Below are positions 8,835 through 17,026 of a DNA stretch of 47,833 nt, one piece after another. A program made the position numbers and the translations under genes. The DNA comes from Treponema sp. GTDB lineage: Bacteria > Spirochaetota > Spirochaetia > Treponematales > Breznakiellaceae. The first letter of the stretch is position 1, and each line of letters opens with the position of its first letter. The stretch is taken from assembly GCA_009780855.1 (NCBI GenBank), contig WQZG01000018.1, positions 1-47,833 on the forward strand, given 5' to 3'. The notes under the pieces are model-generated. The model was not told the DNA's origin. It did no database searches and worked only from the letters and a program-made list of their open reading frames with translations.

Positions 8835-8868
8835 AATCCGTCGGACTAAAATCCGTCGGATTAAAAAC
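8826..8868. repeat. 15-bp tandem repeat forming small hairpins after argF
   Basis: Nearly three copies of a 15-base unit, TCGGAYTAAAATCCG, run from the last codons of the carbamoyltransferase gene into the gap before the convergent isomerase gene. Each unit can fold as CGGA-TTAAAA-TCCG. The stop codon at 8832-8834 lies inside the first unit. The position between two converging genes suits a weak bidirectional terminator, which is inference. Confidence 0.7.
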
Positions 8869-9625
8869 CTAAATCTTTAAGCGCCTTGAGGCAAAGTTTT
8901 ACTCCCTCAAGCGGCTTGTAAAGGGACTCGCATTCGTACTCGACAATGTACCATTCGGAACCGGCCGCCGAACCTTCGCCTTCGCCGATTTTTTTGACAG
9001 CCTGCCAGTCGGTATCATCGCTGCCAATCATCGTGGCAAATTCTTTGGATTTTGAAAACGGCTTAAGGTGAATTGTACGGCCGCGTCCTGGGTACTTGCG
9101 CATCAATGCCAGCGGGTCGCCTTTTCCTTTCATGCAGTTGCCGGTGTCCATCTGTAATACAACGCTCTTGTCTGTGGCGCCGGCAATTATGTCCCAGGGC
9201 ATATCGCCTTCAACTTTGGAAAATTCAGTGTGATGATTGTGATAGCCGGTGTACATGCCGTCTTCTGCAAGGCGTTTGGCTGCGGTCTGCAGCACACTCG
9301 CGGCCTTAAGCCAGCTTGCCCGGTTGGCGGTGTACTCAGCGGGAAGCGACGGAACAACCACGGAATTATTGCCGATTAATTTATTATAGGCAATCGTCGC
9401 TTCGATAAGGTTAGGCATAATATTGGCAAAAGGCGTATGCCATCCTACGATCTTGAGTTTTGCTTTTTTTAAAGCTTTTACAAGAACATCGGGACGGATA
9501 TATCCGCCAAAAAATTCTGCTCCCTCATAACCCATATCCCGGACGGCCTGTAATGTACCGGGCAAATCTTTAGCCAGATCATGACGAACTGAATAAAGCT
9601 GTACCGCAATCTTCGGTTTAGACAT
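8861..9625 (-). CDS. Sugar phosphate isomerase/epimerase-like TIM-barrel protein
   Basis: This 254-residue protein belongs to the xylose isomerase-like TIM-barrel family. It begins KIAVQLYSVRHDLAKDL, a typical first strand. It has GWHTPFANI, GYHNHHTEF (metal-site histidines) and LQMDTGNCMKGKGDP (the aspartate of the metal centre), followed by HLKPF. A perfect AGGAGG ribosome site precedes the ATG. It is last in a minus-strand group with RidA and a D-aminoacylase, 104 bases after RidA. No signal peptide is seen, so it is probably cytoplasmic. The exact substrate (sugar, inositol or hydroxypyruvate-type) cannot be told from the sequence. Confidence 0.85.
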   Translation of the reverse strand: MSKPKIAVQLYSVRHDLAKDLPGTLQAVRDMGYEGAEFFGGYIRPDVLVKALKKAKLKIVGWHTPFANIMPNLIEATIAYNKLIGNNSVVVPSLPAEYTANRASWLKAASVLQTAAKRLAEDGMYTGYHNHHTEFSKVEGDMPWDIIAGATDKSVVLQMDTGNCMKGKGDPLALMRKYPGRGRTIHLKPFSKSKEFATMIGSDDTDWQAVKKIGEGEGSAAGSEWYIVEYECESLYKPLEGVKLCLKALKDLGF

Positions 9626-9729
9626 ATCATAACCTCCTGTTATTTAATTCAAATATATGCAGAAATTATACCATTTAAACAATGATATTTACAGGTAAAT
9701 TCTAACAATTAAATCCTTACAATAAATCC

Positions 9730-10191
9730 TTACAATGAAATTTCAAAAAGGCCTTCGGTTTCTACGGGCATATTAAAAGGCAGGGCGTTAACGCCTATTG
9801 CCGAACGCGACGGTGTCCCGATATCCGGGCCAAAGAGATCAATTAACAACTGGCTGCCTCCGTTGGCCACAGCGGGCTGATCATAAAAATCATCGGCGGA
9901 TGCGACCAGGGTCAGAATTTTTACGCAGTTCTTGATTTTGCGGAGATCTCCGATATTCGCCTCCAGAACCGCCAGAACGTTAAGCATACAGTTGCGGGCA
10001 AACTGCTGGCCCTGTTCAATGGTAAAATCTTTTCCCAGCTTTCCCTTGAACTGTCCGTCAATGTTAGGACCGCAGCCTGAAACATAAACCAGGCCCTGGC
10101 CGAACTGTTTTACCGGCGCGTAAACTCCGCCTTTTGCAGGCGCTTTGGGCAGAGTAATGCCCATTTGTTTGATTTTTTCGTAGATATCCAC
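9730..10191 (-). CDS. RidA family (YjgF/YER057c/UK114) enamine/imine deaminase-like protein
   Basis: RidA proteins hydrolyse reactive enamines and imines released by amino acid dehydratases and oxidases. The 153-residue protein has VYVSGCGPN in the first half and RSAIGVNALPFNMPVETEG near the end. The latter holds the family arginine and the closing glutamate of the active pocket. It starts with GTG and an AGGAGG ribosome site seven bases upstream. It lies 53 bases after the D-aminoacylase gene. The context suggests it clears imines formed during D-amino acid breakdown; that is inference. Confidence 0.88.
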   Translation of the reverse strand: MDIYEKIKQMGITLPKAPAKGGVYAPVKQFGQGLVYVSGCGPNIDGQFKGKLGKDFTIEQGQQFARNCMLNVLAVLEANIGDLRKIKNCVKILTLVASADDFYDQPAVANGGSQLLIDLFGPDIGTPSRSAIGVNALPFNMPVETEGLFEISL

Positions 10192-10244
10192 GCAGTACCT
10201 CCTAATAACAGAAATGAATGCCTAAGTATAACATAATCCAGATA

Positions 10245-11945
10245 TTATTTCTGCTTGACAGCAATAACTTTACCGTTTGGTTTATCAAAAACATTTTTGT
10301 TATAAACTATTTTTCCGTTCAGAATTACTGCATCCAGACCTTCGGCCATGGCGGACGGATTGCTGTAATCCGCGCGGTCTCTGAATTTAATTGGATCAAA
10401 AATCAGAATGTCAGCTGCGCATCCTTTCTTTAATATGCCGCGGTTTTTTAAATTCAATCTCGCGGCGGGCATGCCGGTCATTTTATAAATGGCCTGTTCC
10501 ATGGAAAGAATTTTACGTTCGCGTACATATTCCCGCAGGAATTTGGGAAAGGCGCCGTTAAGCCGGGGATGCGGGCTGCCTGCGCTGTTGTAGAGTGAAT
10601 CCGAAATCAGGCAGGTCCAGGGAAGTGCGGCAATTGTGTCAATGTCAGTTTGATCCATGCTGAATGTGATAATCCCGGTGCGTCCCTGTTCGCTTCTTAC
10701 AAGTTCAGCAAGCAGTTCCGTGGGATCTTCATAATTTTCTCCGCGGGCAATGTCTTCCATACTCCTGCCGCACCAACTCTGATGCCTGTCAAGATAAACC
10801 GAACTTAAAATGATCCGGTCCCAGCCAATGCTTGTGACCATGTTGTCCCAGCCAGAACACGGGGCCTTTATCGCGGCGCGGAATGAATCACGGTAATATT
10901 TATTGGCCAGGTTTTTGCTCAGGGCATCAACGCCGTCTTCCATGAACGCCGGCGGAATGAGCGAAAGAATTGTTGTTGAGCCGCCGTTGTAGGGATAGAA
11001 ATCGGCTGTGATATCAAGGCCAAGGTAGCGCGCGTCTTCGATTTTTTCAATCGCGCGGTAAATGAGGCTGCGCCAGTTATTAATTCCGGTCGCCTTAAAG
11101 TGGCTGATATTTGCCCTTAAATCGGCTGCGCCTGCAATCCGGATGACTTCGTCAACCGACTCAACAAGGCTGCCGCCTTCCCCGCGGATATGGAAACACA
11201 AAATCGTCCCTGAAGTCCCGGCCGCGGCTTTGGCCGTTTTCGCGAATTCTGTCAGTTCATCAAAACCTGAATAACATTCAGGCTGGTACATCAGACCAAA
11301 TGAAAGCCCCAGGACTCCTGTGTCAAAGGCTTCGTGTATCAGTCGTTTTGCCGCAGACATCTCGCCGGCGGTAAACGGTAATTTGGAAAAACCTTTAACC
11401 GCCGTCTTTATTGCGCCTGCCCCTGCGAGAAATCCAAAATTGAGCGGAAGCGGAAAATTTTCCAGCGCCTGTCTGTAAGCACCATAATTTTCGAACCGAG
11501 AATTTACGGGCACGAAATTATGAATATCATTGCCGGGCAAGTCCGGCGTTTCTGGTTCTGTAACAGACCCGGTAATTGGTCCGGTAACAGGTTCAATGTA
11601 TTGATAATATTCATTCCTGTGTATGCTGTTTAATGGCACCGGCGACATTCCGCAGTTGCCGCAGACTACGGTTGTAATTCCCTGCAGCAGTTCCGTTTTA
11701 CCGAATTGCGTTAAATCAAAGACTGCGCTATCACAGTGGCGGTGTATGTCAATAAAACCCGGACAGACGGTTTTGCCGCTTATTACGGTCAGGCCGCTGC
11801 CGGAAGGACCGGACCCAAAACCGGGCTCAGTGCCGGACCTGGGTCCCATTTCCGCAATGACGCCGTCTTCAACCAGTATATCGCAGGGAAACGGGGCGGC
11901 GCCTGTTCCGTCATAAACCGATTCGCCGCGGATTAATAGTTTCAT
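10245..11945 (-). CDS. N-acyl-D-amino-acid deacylase (D-aminoacylase) family amidohydrolase
   Basis: These enzymes remove the acyl group from N-acyl-D-amino acids. The chosen start gives 566 residues beginning MKLLIRGESVYDGTG, the classic amidohydrolase opening; a longer reading frame extends upstream to 12242 but overlaps the divergent ATPase gene, so it was not used. The metal motif is PGFIDIHRHCDSAVFD. CGNCGMSPVPL matches the segment carrying the bridging cysteine of D-aminoacylases. Further family segments are LSFGLMYQPECYSG, FHIRGEGG and ISHFKATG, and the end has RGILKKGCAADILIFDP. No signal peptide is seen. It leads a group with RidA and an isomerase-like gene. The substrate could be acetylated D-amino acids from cell walls. 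Confidence 0.85.
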   Translation of the reverse strand: MKLLIRGESVYDGTGAAPFPCDILVEDGVIAEMGPRSGTEPGFGSGPSGSGLTVISGKTVCPGFIDIHRHCDSAVFDLTQFGKTELLQGITTVVCGNCGMSPVPLNSIHRNEYYQYIEPVTGPITGSVTEPETPDLPGNDIHNFVPVNSRFENYGAYRQALENFPLPLNFGFLAGAGAIKTAVKGFSKLPFTAGEMSAAKRLIHEAFDTGVLGLSFGLMYQPECYSGFDELTEFAKTAKAAAGTSGTILCFHIRGEGGSLVESVDEVIRIAGAADLRANISHFKATGINNWRSLIYRAIEKIEDARYLGLDITADFYPYNGGSTTILSLIPPAFMEDGVDALSKNLANKYYRDSFRAAIKAPCSGWDNMVTSIGWDRIILSSVYLDRHQSWCGRSMEDIARGENYEDPTELLAELVRSEQGRTGIITFSMDQTDIDTIAALPWTCLISDSLYNSAGSPHPRLNGAFPKFLREYVRERKILSMEQAIYKMTGMPAARLNLKNRGILKKGCAADILIFDPIKFRDRADYSNPSAMAEGLDAVILNGKIVYNKNVFDKPNGKVIAVKQK

Positions 11946-12008
11946 GACCCAATATAACATAAGCCGTATAAAATGACATAGTATTGTATGATCGTACGGA
12001 GAGAATAA

Positions 12009-13220
12009 ATGGAACTGCAAAGGACACTTTCTGCGGTAATAAAAAAAATATCCAAGGACTTCCCTGTCCTGCTGCTTACCGGAATGAGGCAGACAGGGAA
12101 AACATATCTTCTTAAAAGTATGATGGAACCCGGACGGAAATACGTTACACTGGATTCTCCTGACGACAGGGAACTGGCAAAGGCACATCCGGATCTTTTT
12201 TTGCAGAGGTATACTCCTCCGGTTATTATTGACGAAGTTCAATACGCGCCGGAATTATTAACATACATTAAAATATACGCGGACACACATGGAAAGGGAG
12301 GATTATTCTGGCTTACAGGATCGCAAAAATTCAGTCTTATGAAGGGCATACAGGAGTCTCTGGCAGGCCGTATTGCCGTTCTTGATCTTCTGGGCCTGTC
12401 CTACGATGAAATGATATTGAAACCTCAAACCCGGCCTTTTTTACCGTCCATGAATACAGAAAAATTCGATGTAAAACCGCTGCGCATGCTTGATCTGTAT
12501 AAAATCATCTGGAATGGATCGTTTCCGCGTCTTTTTGTAAACAGGGGCAGGAACAGGGAAATTTTTTACAGAAGTTACCTGCAAACCTATGTTGAACGGG
12601 ATATAAGGGATTATCAGGGAATAACGGATACAATAAAATTCCATAAATTTATCCGCGCCTGCGCGGTAAGAACAGGAAACCTGCTGAATTGCGCGGACAT
12701 GGCCAGGGATGCCGATATTGATACAAGGACAATAAAAACATGGCTTGCCGCACTCCAGCGATCGGGGCTGATTAAACTTCTATACCCTTATTACACAAAT
12801 ATCACCAAACGTCTCGTTAAAACGCCCAAGCTGTATTTTATGTATACCGGTCATTGCTCATTCCTGGGCAGTTTTGATACACCTGCGGCTCTGGAAGCAG
12901 GTTACCTGAGCGGCGCAATACTTGAAACCTGGGCTTTTGCGGAAATTATACGCAGTTACTGGCACAACGGGAGCGATCCTTCGATATATTTTTACAGGGA
13001 TGCCGATCAAAGAGAAATTGACTTTGTAATCGAGGCCAACATGACGTTGTATCCGATTGAAGTCAAAAAAACATCCGCGCCAACAGCTGATCACAGCAAA
13101 AATTTTAACCTTCTGTCAAAACTGGACAAACCTGCAGGCACCGGTGCTGTCCTTTGCCTGCGGCCAACGGCTCTGCCGCTGGGCGAAAAAGCTGTTGCTT
13201 TGCCGGTTTGGGGAATTTAG
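12009..13220 (+). CDS. AAA-family ATPase with DUF4143 domain
   Basis: This 403-residue protein belongs to the widespread AAA_14/DUF4143 family of unknown role. Walker A is GMRQTGKTYLL near residue 30, and Walker B is PPVIIDEVQYAPELL. A sensor-like segment is LTGSQKFSLMKG. The C-terminal domain carries FYRDADQREIDFVIEANM and YPIEVKKTS, the nuclease-like fold signature common in DUF4143. A GGAGAG ribosome site precedes the ATG. It stands just upstream of the two-component genes but probably has its own role. Such genes are often strain-specific and mobile. Confidence 0.88.
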   Translation: MELQRTLSAVIKKISKDFPVLLLTGMRQTGKTYLLKSMMEPGRKYVTLDSPDDRELAKAHPDLFLQRYTPPVIIDEVQYAPELLTYIKIYADTHGKGGLFWLTGSQKFSLMKGIQESLAGRIAVLDLLGLSYDEMILKPQTRPFLPSMNTEKFDVKPLRMLDLYKIIWNGSFPRLFVNRGRNREIFYRSYLQTYVERDIRDYQGITDTIKFHKFIRACAVRTGNLLNCADMARDADIDTRTIKTWLAALQRSGLIKLLYPYYTNITKRLVKTPKLYFMYTGHCSFLGSFDTPAALEAGYLSGAILETWAFAEIIRSYWHNGSDPSIYFYRDADQREIDFVIEANMTLYPIEVKKTSAPTADHSKNFNLLSKLDKPAGTGAVLCLRPTALPLGEKAVALPVWGI

Positions 13221-13239
13221 TGTTATAATACAGGTAATC

Positions 13240-14001
13240 ATGTACAAGGTAATGTTCGTTGATGATGAACCGTGGGTGATCATTGACATTCTTCACAGTA
13301 TCCCCTGGAAAGAACTGGGTTTTGAGATAACGGGCCATTACGAGAAGGCAATGGAAGCCCGAGACGCGGTAATCAGGCTCAGTCCTGATCTGGTTTTTGT
13401 AGATATACAGATGCCGGTTATGAACGGGTTTGAATTTATAACAAACTGCCAAGAAGCCGGCAGCCAGGCTGCTTTTGTAATACTCAGTGCTTACTCGGAT
13501 TTTGAACTGACCCGCAAGGCCATTCAGGCATCAGTGCTTGATTATTGTCTCAAACCGGTAAATCCGGCGGTTCTTATAAAAACACTTGGAGAAATACGGG
13601 AAAGGCTGGATCAGGCGGACACAGCAAAACAAGTTATAAAACAAGTATATGTACCCCAAAACGAACAGCGTTTCCACAAAATGCTGGAATTCATTAATGG
13701 AAATTTCAGGGGAAAAATTTCCCTGAGAACCTTGTCTGAAAAGTTTTATTTCAATGAACATTATATCTGTTATTTATTCAAAAAATTTACAGGCACAACC
13801 TTCGCCAATTATCTGACGGGACTGAAAATCGATGAAGCAAAGAAAATATTGAATACGACGCATCTCCCGCTGAGGGTAATAGCCGATGAGCTTCGCTTCA
13901 ATGACAGCGCATATTTTTCGCGTACATTCAAACGGATCTGCGGTATTACGCCTTCGGAGTACAGGAAAAAAACCTCTAAGCATGAAAACAGCAATGATTA
14001 A
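13240..14001 (+). CDS. Response regulator, YesN/AraC type
   Basis: This 253-residue transcription factor is predicted to control the downstream transporter operon. The N-terminal receiver has VDDEP at the acidic pocket, DLVFVDIQMP with the phospho-acceptor aspartate, a serine in ILSAYSDF and the lysine in CLKPVN. The C-terminal AraC-type double helix-turn-helix spans roughly residues 145-250, ending CGITPSEYRKK. A start further upstream is open but would overlap the ATPase gene by over 160 bases. The ATG at 13240 directly begins the receiver fold. It overlaps the kinase gene by 20 bases, so the two are translated together. Confidence 0.9.
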   Translation: MYKVMFVDDEPWVIIDILHSIPWKELGFEITGHYEKAMEARDAVIRLSPDLVFVDIQMPVMNGFEFITNCQEAGSQAAFVILSAYSDFELTRKAIQASVLDYCLKPVNPAVLIKTLGEIRERLDQADTAKQVIKQVYVPQNEQRFHKMLEFINGNFRGKISLRTLSEKFYFNEHYICYLFKKFTGTTFANYLTGLKIDEAKKILNTTHLPLRVIADELRFNDSAYFSRTFKRICGITPSEYRKKTSKHENSND

Positions 14002-15697
14002 TAAAAAGCTAGAATCCAGCATTCAGATAGAAATAATATTAATTCTGGTAATTTCCATGTCATTGATGCTTGTTTTGCAAGGAACGGGCATGGAATGGTA
14101 CACACAGATAAACAACAGGATCAGACAGGAATATATAGCAACCGCCAACGAAAACATGGCGGTTTCGCTGAGGACCATTGGTGAAAACATCAGCAGCATG
14201 GCCGTCTATGCAGCTTCATTTGAATCATTTAAATCCCTGTATATTCCCAACAGAACCATTGATCTTGATACTGCGGACAAGGTATATACCGCTTTCCAGA
14301 CCGTAAGGTTTATTACTAGTTTCTATCCCATTGTACTTGATGTAGTGGTAGTAGGATTGAATGAAGTTGCCACCAGTTACTATATTGGCTATAGTTATGA
14401 CTTTGTGGAATTGATGCGGCCTATGTACGATTTTAGAAATCCGTTTGCAACGGAAAGCCGGTTTTTTTATTTCAATGATCAGAATTATTTTATTTACGTT
14501 ACTCCGATAGCGGATCAATTTTCATCAATCGGCAGCAATAGAAAAATAGCTTCATGTATTTTCATCTGTAATCTCGATTATATAAGGAGACTTGCAAATA
14601 TAAATGCGGGAGGCAGCATAATAAATTTTTCGATTTATGATGAAGAAAATATGCTAATTTCCGGAAGAAATAACCAGGAAGTCTCTGGTAATATTATTGA
14701 AAGTACCTATGTGGACAATATGGGGCTTACCGTGGTGACATCGGGAAGCAATACCGGATTGACTCCGGAGAGAAATGAAACTAATAATTTCATGTGGATC
14801 TTTTTCGTTTCATCGATTTTGTTGCTTGTAATAATTACAATCATGGTAATAATTCTGCTGAGGATGAATATTGTAAAGCCAATATCGGATCTCGTCGGAT
14901 CGCTTAAATCTGAAAAGGTCAGTTCGCTTCACACCAGGTTAAATAAAAGCCGCATAAGGGAAATCGATCACATCGTTGACGGCGTAAACCACCTTCTTGA
15001 CGAAATAGAACTCTATATACAAAAAAGCATAAAAGCCAATGAAAAAATATACGAACTGGAGATTAGAAAAAATGAAACGGAAATTTATGCTCTGCAGAGC
15101 CAGATAAATCCACATTTTCTGAACAATACCCTGCAATGCATCCGCAGCATTGCAATTACGCACAAGGTGACCGAAATTGCAGATATCTCGCTGGCCATGT
15201 CCGAATTGTTCCAGTACTCCATGAATTATGAGGAGAAGGTACTGGTAAGGGATGAAATTTCCATAGTCCGCCAGTATATCCTGATCACTAATATCAGATT
15301 CAGAAACAGATTTAGCTTCAATTTTGACATAGATCCCCTGCTCAATGACAGTTATATGTGCAGAATGATACTCCAGCCCCTAGTAGAAAATGCAGTGCGT
15401 CACGGGGTATCAAGACTGGAAAACGGAGGGCAGGTAAACATAACCGGAAGGCTGGAGGGAAAAAACATCTGTTTTGAAGTAAGTGATGACGGCCCTGGTT
15501 TTGAAGAAAATGAACTGGTAGAAATACGAAAGAGACTGAATTTTGACTTCAGCGAAAACCGTGAACATTACAATGGAAGTTCATTCGGCCTGTACAATAT
15601 AAACCGGCGGCTCAAGCTCAATTACGGGGATGATTTTGGTATAAAAATAGATCGGATAAATAACACGACTATTATTCGAATAAATTTTCCAAATTAA
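13982..15697 (+). CDS. Sensor histidine kinase, YesM type
   Basis: This membrane sensor is about 571 residues long. It has an N-terminal membrane helix (IILILVISMSLMLVL), an extracytoplasmic sensing part of about 250 residues, and a second helix (SSILLLVIITIMVIILL) followed by a HAMP-like segment. The His_kinase domain reads QINPHFLNNTLQC with the phospho-acceptor histidine. The HATPase part has LVENAVRHG and DDGPGFEEN. The start ATG at 13982 overlaps the regulator gene; an ATG at 13994 is an alternative. Sensor kinases of this class often detect sugars or other substrates of an adjacent importer. Composition is near 50% GC, unlike the AT-rich genes that follow. Confidence 0.92.
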   Translation: MKTAMINKKLESSIQIEIILILVISMSLMLVLQGTGMEWYTQINNRIRQEYIATANENMAVSLRTIGENISSMAVYAASFESFKSLYIPNRTIDLDTADKVYTAFQTVRFITSFYPIVLDVVVVGLNEVATSYYIGYSYDFVELMRPMYDFRNPFATESRFFYFNDQNYFIYVTPIADQFSSIGSNRKIASCIFICNLDYIRRLANINAGGSIINFSIYDEENMLISGRNNQEVSGNIIESTYVDNMGLTVVTSGSNTGLTPERNETNNFMWIFFVSSILLLVIITIMVIILLRMNIVKPISDLVGSLKSEKVSSLHTRLNKSRIREIDHIVDGVNHLLDEIELYIQKSIKANEKIYELEIRKNETEIYALQSQINPHFLNNTLQCIRSIAITHKVTEIADISLAMSELFQYSMNYEEKVLVRDEISIVRQYILITNIRFRNRFSFNFDIDPLLNDSYMCRMILQPLVENAVRHGVSRLENGGQVNITGRLEGKNICFEVSDDGPGFEENELVEIRKRLNFDFSENREHYNGSSFGLYNINRRLKLNYGDDFGIKIDRINNTTIIRINFPN

Positions 15698-15828
15698 GTG
15701 TAAAATGACTAATATACGTAAAAAACCTGAATATTATACAAATATTGCAGAGTATATTACATTGTCGTTCTAAAAAAATAGACTTATCTTAAATAATTAA
15801 TAAAAAATTAATTTTACAGGAGAAATAT
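15698..15828 (+). promoter_or_regulatory. AT-rich leader and possible promoter of the transporter operon
   Basis: This 131-base gap marks the switch from about 50% GC DNA to AT-rich DNA. A possible promoter is TTGTCG, then 17 bases, then TATCTT; both boxes are imperfect. A clear CAGGAG ribosome site sits just before the ATG at 15829. No terminator hairpin is obvious after the kinase gene, so read-through is possible. Confidence 0.35.
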
Positions 15829-16920
15829 ATGTCTAAGATGACATCCAGAGAACTAATGCTTGCAGCAATTGAGCACAAACCAATTGATAGAATAGCATTT
15901 TGGCCTAAACTAGATGCAGCATATCAAAGCTGGTATGGTAAACAATTAGGTACTAATAATATTGAAGAAATACATAAATTATTAGGAACGGATCAACATT
16001 ATACAACAGGCGGTGGCTATGATATTATACATAAAAATAATACAAGTCAAGAATCAAATAACACTGAAACAGAACATAATATTATTTATCGAATTGGTAA
16101 TTACATATTAACTGAAAAACATATTTGGGATGGTCCATCATGTTCTTGGCATCCTGTTAAACATCCAATAAATACCCCAGAAGACGTAAAAGCCATGACT
16201 GAATTTATAGAGAACATGGACATAAATCCTAATAAAGAATCTATAAAAAACTGTTATGATCAAATAAATGCTTGTCCTGATGCACTCTGGGCATATGGAA
16301 TCGGCCAATCGTCATTAATGCATTTTGTGGAATGGATGGCTGGTATAGAAACAGCTCATTTTTTACTTGCAGATGTACCAGATGAAGTAGAGGATTTATT
16401 TAATGCATATCATAAATATTTATTAAAAATTACTAAATTTGCAATAGAAAATATTAATACTGATCTTTATTATTATGTTGAGAACACATCAACTACATTG
16501 ATTTCACCTGATCAATATAATAAATACTGTTTTGAAAATATTACCCAATATGGAAATATCCTTGTCTCAGCCGGTAAACGTATGGCATTACATATGTGTG
16601 GTCATTTACGAAAACTTCTTCCAAAATTATCACAATTGCCAGCTGCTGTATTTGAAGCATTTACAAGTCCACCAGTTGGTAATACAACACTAGCTGAAGG
16701 ACGGAAACAGCTACCAAATCAATGTCTGATTGGCGGTACAAGTGCAGTCACATGGCTTAAAAAGCCAGACGAAATAATTGAAGAAATAAATGGAATTATT
16801 ACCGAAACAAAAAATTTGCGTGGTATTATTTTAACATCTGGCGGTGTAATGCCGCCATTGTGTAAACCAGAGACAATCCGTACAGTTGCCCAATGGCTCC
16901 AGAATATTCCTGTAAATTGA
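15829..16920 (+). CDS. URO-D superfamily protein with MtaA-like HxCG motif
   Basis: This 363-residue protein belongs to the uroporphyrinogen decarboxylase/methylcobamide methyltransferase fold family. It opens with MTSRELMLAAIEHKPIDRI, the usual family N-terminus. LHMCGHLRKLLP carries the HxCG motif that ligates zinc in MtaA-type methyltransferases. It ends ILTSGGVMPPLCKPETIRT, where a cysteine could complete the site. No corrinoid protein gene is present nearby. It is the first gene of the AT-rich part of the locus: a sample of 60 bases at 16441-16500 holds 15 G or C. Its partner genes are an importer and a sulfatase. It is distinct from the UroD-like protein at 2830-3933, which lacks HxCG. 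Confidence 0.82.
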   Translation: MSKMTSRELMLAAIEHKPIDRIAFWPKLDAAYQSWYGKQLGTNNIEEIHKLLGTDQHYTTGGGYDIIHKNNTSQESNNTETEHNIIYRIGNYILTEKHIWDGPSCSWHPVKHPINTPEDVKAMTEFIENMDINPNKESIKNCYDQINACPDALWAYGIGQSSLMHFVEWMAGIETAHFLLADVPDEVEDLFNAYHKYLLKITKFAIENINTDLYYYVENTSTTLISPDQYNKYCFENITQYGNILVSAGKRMALHMCGHLRKLLPKLSQLPAAVFEAFTSPPVGNTTLAEGRKQLPNQCLIGGTSAVTWLKKPDEIIEEINGIITETKNLRGIILTSGGVMPPLCKPETIRTVAQWLQNIPVN

Positions 16921-16960
16921 AATCTTAATATAATACAACTTTTAATGAATATTTTACATT

Positions 16961-17009
16961 GCGGACTCAGATAAACGGTCTTACTCTAAATAATCCGCTA
17001 TATGGCGGA
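16961..17009 (+). promoter_or_regulatory. Intercistronic hairpin with an alternative partner
   Basis: TCCGC at 16994-16998 can pair with GCGGA at 17005-17009 in a tight hairpin, or with another GCGGA at 16961-16965. The hairpin lies just before the GGAGG ribosome site of the binding-protein gene. It may protect mRNA or set relative expression. The stems are only five base pairs long, so any switch function is speculative. Confidence 0.3.
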
Positions 17010-17026
17010 AAAATCTGGAGGCAAAC

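Noticed and set aside
10245..12242. A 665-residue version of the D-aminoacylase starting at 12242
   Set aside because: The extra 99 residues have no family match, overlap the divergent ATPase gene, and precede the clear amidohydrolase start MKLLIRGESV at 11945.
15829..16920. Complete methanol/methylamine methyltransferase system
   Set aside because: Only an MtaA-like fold is present; no corrinoid protein or substrate methyltransferase gene is in the window.
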